DNA of 5,135 bases from a bacterium ADurb.Bin374. GTDB taxonomy: Bacteria > Riflebacteria > Ozemobacteria > Ozemobacterales > Ozemobacteraceae. Positions 3,574-5,135 of the stretch are shown here, in pieces. A program made the position numbers and the translations under genes. The notes beneath the pieces are model-generated. The model was given only the letters and a program-made list of their open reading frames with translations, did no database searches and was not told where the DNA came from. Numbering within the stretch: the stretch's first letter is position 1; each line of letters begins with the position of its first letter. The DNA is taken from positions 1-5,135 of the forward strand of contig MWAR01000444.1 in the NCBI GenBank assembly GCA_002068715.1, written 5' to 3'.

Positions 3574-5135
3574 ATGAGGCTTCTTCTCGTCGCTCTGATC
3601 GCCGGAATCTGGTTCGCGACCGGCATGCGCGCCGCCGCCGAGCCATCCAAGTGGTCGGCCATGAACGTGTATGACCAGGCCCGTGAGCAGGAACTGGCAG
3701 CCAGAGCCGCCGACTGGCGCAACGGCCCCGTCGTCTACCAGGTCATCGTCGACCGGTTCTCCCCTTCTTCCGACCTCGCGAGGAAGAAGAAACTGTATGC
3801 CGCGCCACGCCGGCTCCGCGACTGGCAGGAAACGCCGAAAACCGGTTCCTACCTGAAGAAGGAAGGCGTCTGGTCGCACGAGGTCGATTTCTGGGGCGGC
3901 GATCTTCAAAGCCTTCTCGGCAGTGTCGGGTATATCCAGGAACTGGGCGTCGACGTCGTCTACCTCAATCCGGTCTTCTCCTCGCTGACGAACCACAAGT
4001 ACGACGCATGGGATTATCACACAATCGACCCTGTCTACGGGACCCGCGCCAACCTGGCCGACCTGGCGTCCGATCTGCACCGGCGCGGCATGCGTCTCGT
4101 GCTCGATGGTGTGTTCAACCACATGGGCCGGCGCAGCCCCATGTTCGTGGAGGCTCGTCGCAACCCGCGCAGCAAGTGGCGCCCCTTCTTCAAGTTCACG
4201 GATAAATACGATCGCGGATATATCGGCTGGTATGACGTCGAGAATCTTCCCGAGCTCAACCTCGAGAATCCCGACGTCCAGAAATACGTCTACGGAGCGC
4301 CGGACTCGGTGGTCCAGTCGTATCTGCGCGACGAGGGCATCGACGGCTGGCGGCTCGACGTGGCGTTCGACCTCGGCTTCCGCTACCTGACCGACCTGAC
4401 CCAGGCTGCGCACACGGCGAAACCCGGCTCGCTGATCGTCGGCGAGATCTGGAACTATCCCGAAGAATGGCACCCGGCCGTCGACGGCGTCATGAACATG
4501 CATGGCAGGAAGCTGCTGTTGACCATGCTCGAGGGCCGGCTTTCCGGGCCCCTCTGCAGCCAGATGTGGGAAACCTCGATCGAGGACGCCGGCATGGACC
4601 ACATCCTGAAAAGCTGGCTGGTGCTCGACAACCACGACACGCCCCGCCTGCCGAACCTGCTGCCCCAGGTCTGGCAGCAGAAGATGGCGCGCATCCTCCA
4701 GTTCACCCTGCCCGGCGCGGTCTGCCTGTATTACGGCAGCGAGCTCGGCATGGCGGGCGGCGAAGACCCCGAACAGCGCGCCCCCATGCGCTGGGACCTC
4801 GTTTCACCGGACAACGAGATGCTCGCCCTCCATCGTCGCCTGCTGAAACTGCGCCGCGCCGAGCCGGCCCTGCGCTACGGCGATTTCCGGCGGCTCCATT
4901 CCGAGAACCTGTTCGCCTTCCTGCGCCGCACGACGTCGGTGCGCGAAACCGTCGTCGTGCTCGCCAACCCGACGAACCGCACCGTCAAGGAACTGATCCA
5001 GCTCCGTGAGAGCAAGTTCCAGGACGTCACGCCCCTGCGCGATCAGCTCACCAAACGAACGTTCACCGTTTTTTCCGGAACCGTCGACGTCGAGGTGCCC
5101 GCCCGCTCCGTCCTCATCCTCAAGGCCGACACCGC
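3574..5135 (+). CDS. Secreted GH13 alpha-glucan hydrolase, cyclomaltodextrinase/neopullulanase-like (3' end outside window)
   Basis: An open frame of 520 codons with no stop before the window ends. The signal peptide (R2, hydrophobic core about 3-16, cleavage near AAA at 20-22) exports the enzyme. The GH13 catalytic barrel starts at YQVIVDRFS (55-63). All four conserved regions are present: DGVFNH (178-183), GWRLDVAFD with R260 and nucleophile D262, GEIW with acid/base E291, and LDNHD with D355. NPVFSSLTNHKYDAWDYH (132-149), VMNM (306-309) and QRAPMRWD (401-408) resemble neopullulanase/cyclomaltodextrinase (GH13_20-like) enzymes. These hydrolyse alpha-1,4 links in cyclodextrins, pullulan or maltodextrins. 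A beta-sandwich C domain occupies about 445-519 (LFAFLRR, then VVVLANPTN) and ends with ARSVLILKAD, so the stop is probably close to the edge unless another domain follows. Unlike typical members it lacks the N-terminal CBM34 domain: only about 30 residues separate the signal peptide from the barrel. Family sure, exact substrate not. Confidence 0.93.
   Translation, partial: MRLLLVALIAGIWFATGMRAAAEPSKWSAMNVYDQAREQELAARAADWRNGPVVYQVIVDRFSPSSDLARKKKLYAAPRRLRDWQETPKTGSYLKKEGVWSHEVDFWGGDLQSLLGSVGYIQELGVDVVYLNPVFSSLTNHKYDAWDYHTIDPVYGTRANLADLASDLHRRGMRLVLDGVFNHMGRRSPMFVEARRNPRSKWRPFFKFTDKYDRGYIGWYDVENLPELNLENPDVQKYVYGAPDSVVQSYLRDEGIDGWRLDVAFDLGFRYLTDLTQAAHTAKPGSLIVGEIWNYPEEWHPAVDGVMNMHGRKLLLTMLEGRLSGPLCSQMWETSIEDAGMDHILKSWLVLDNHDTPRLPNLLPQVWQQKMARILQFTLPGAVCLYYGSELGMAGGEDPEQRAPMRWDLVSPDNEMLALHRRLLKLRRAEPALRYGDFRRLHSENLFAFLRRTTSVRETVVVLANPTNRTVKELIQLRESKFQDVTPLRDQLTKRTFTVFSGTVDVEVPARSVLILKADT

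Noticed and set aside
3286..3722. Short minus-strand frames (89 and 122 codons) in the intergenic region upstream of GH13
   Set aside because: They overlap the promoter elements and the start of the hydrolase, lack ribosome sites and encode nothing recognisable.
3556..4635. Long minus-strand open frame (359 codons) opposite the GH13 gene
   Set aside because: Low-complexity V/D/E/G/R composition, no recognisable family and no ribosome site; it is the shadow of the hydrolase reading frame.
1..5135. Mobile element, CRISPR, tRNA or other RNA gene signatures
   Set aside because: Read on both strands; no terminal repeats, transposase or integrase motifs, regularly spaced repeats or tRNA-like folds were seen.

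Overview
The window is GC-rich and densely coded. It holds four essentially intact genes (the last runs off the right edge) and one gene fragment at the left edge. Four of the five products appear to carry N-terminal signal peptides and the fifth is an integral membrane protease-like protein, so the whole stretch concerns the cell envelope or exported enzymes. The periplasmic-type asparaginase suggests a diderm (Gram-negative-type) bacterium with a GC-rich genome. I cannot name the taxon from the sequence. There are no rRNA, tRNA, CRISPR, insertion-sequence or phage signatures.

Layout: (1) Positions 1-157, minus strand: the first 52 codons of an unidentified secreted protein. (2) Positions 158-317: a divergent intergenic region with two palindromic half-sites exactly 21 bp apart and a second, overlapping inverted repeat. 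(3) Positions 318-1391, plus: a type II (exported) L-asparaginase with all key catalytic residues. (4) A perfect 9-bp GC hairpin at 1401-1422 lies between convergent genes. (5) Positions 1425-2342, minus: a CPBP-family (CAAX protease/bacteriocin-processing) membrane protein. (6) Positions 2387-3253, minus, 44 bp upstream of the CPBP gene: a secreted protein resembling the DUF4105/Lnb N-terminal papain-like family. (7) Positions 3254-3573: a divergent promoter region. (8) Positions 3574 to beyond 5135, plus: a secreted GH13 alpha-glucan hydrolase of cyclomaltodextrinase/neopullulanase type.

How the genes relate: asparaginase and the GH13 enzyme look like stand-alone nutrient-scavenging enzymes, one releasing ammonium and aspartate from asparagine and the other cutting maltodextrins outside the cytoplasm. 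The DUF4105-like and CPBP genes are tandem and could be co-transcribed. Both belong to families with Cys/His or Glu/His active sites working at the membrane, but a shared function is only an inference.

The strongest non-coding signal is a set of TANAAT-G motifs upstream of genes. Three of them lie 31-34 nt before a start codon that has a good Shine-Dalgarno sequence. The fourth, a perfect extended -10, overlaps the nominal start of the CPBP gene, suggesting a later, possibly leaderless, start. I see no convincing undescribed multi-gene system here; the intergenic palindromes and the CPBP start are the points most worth testing.
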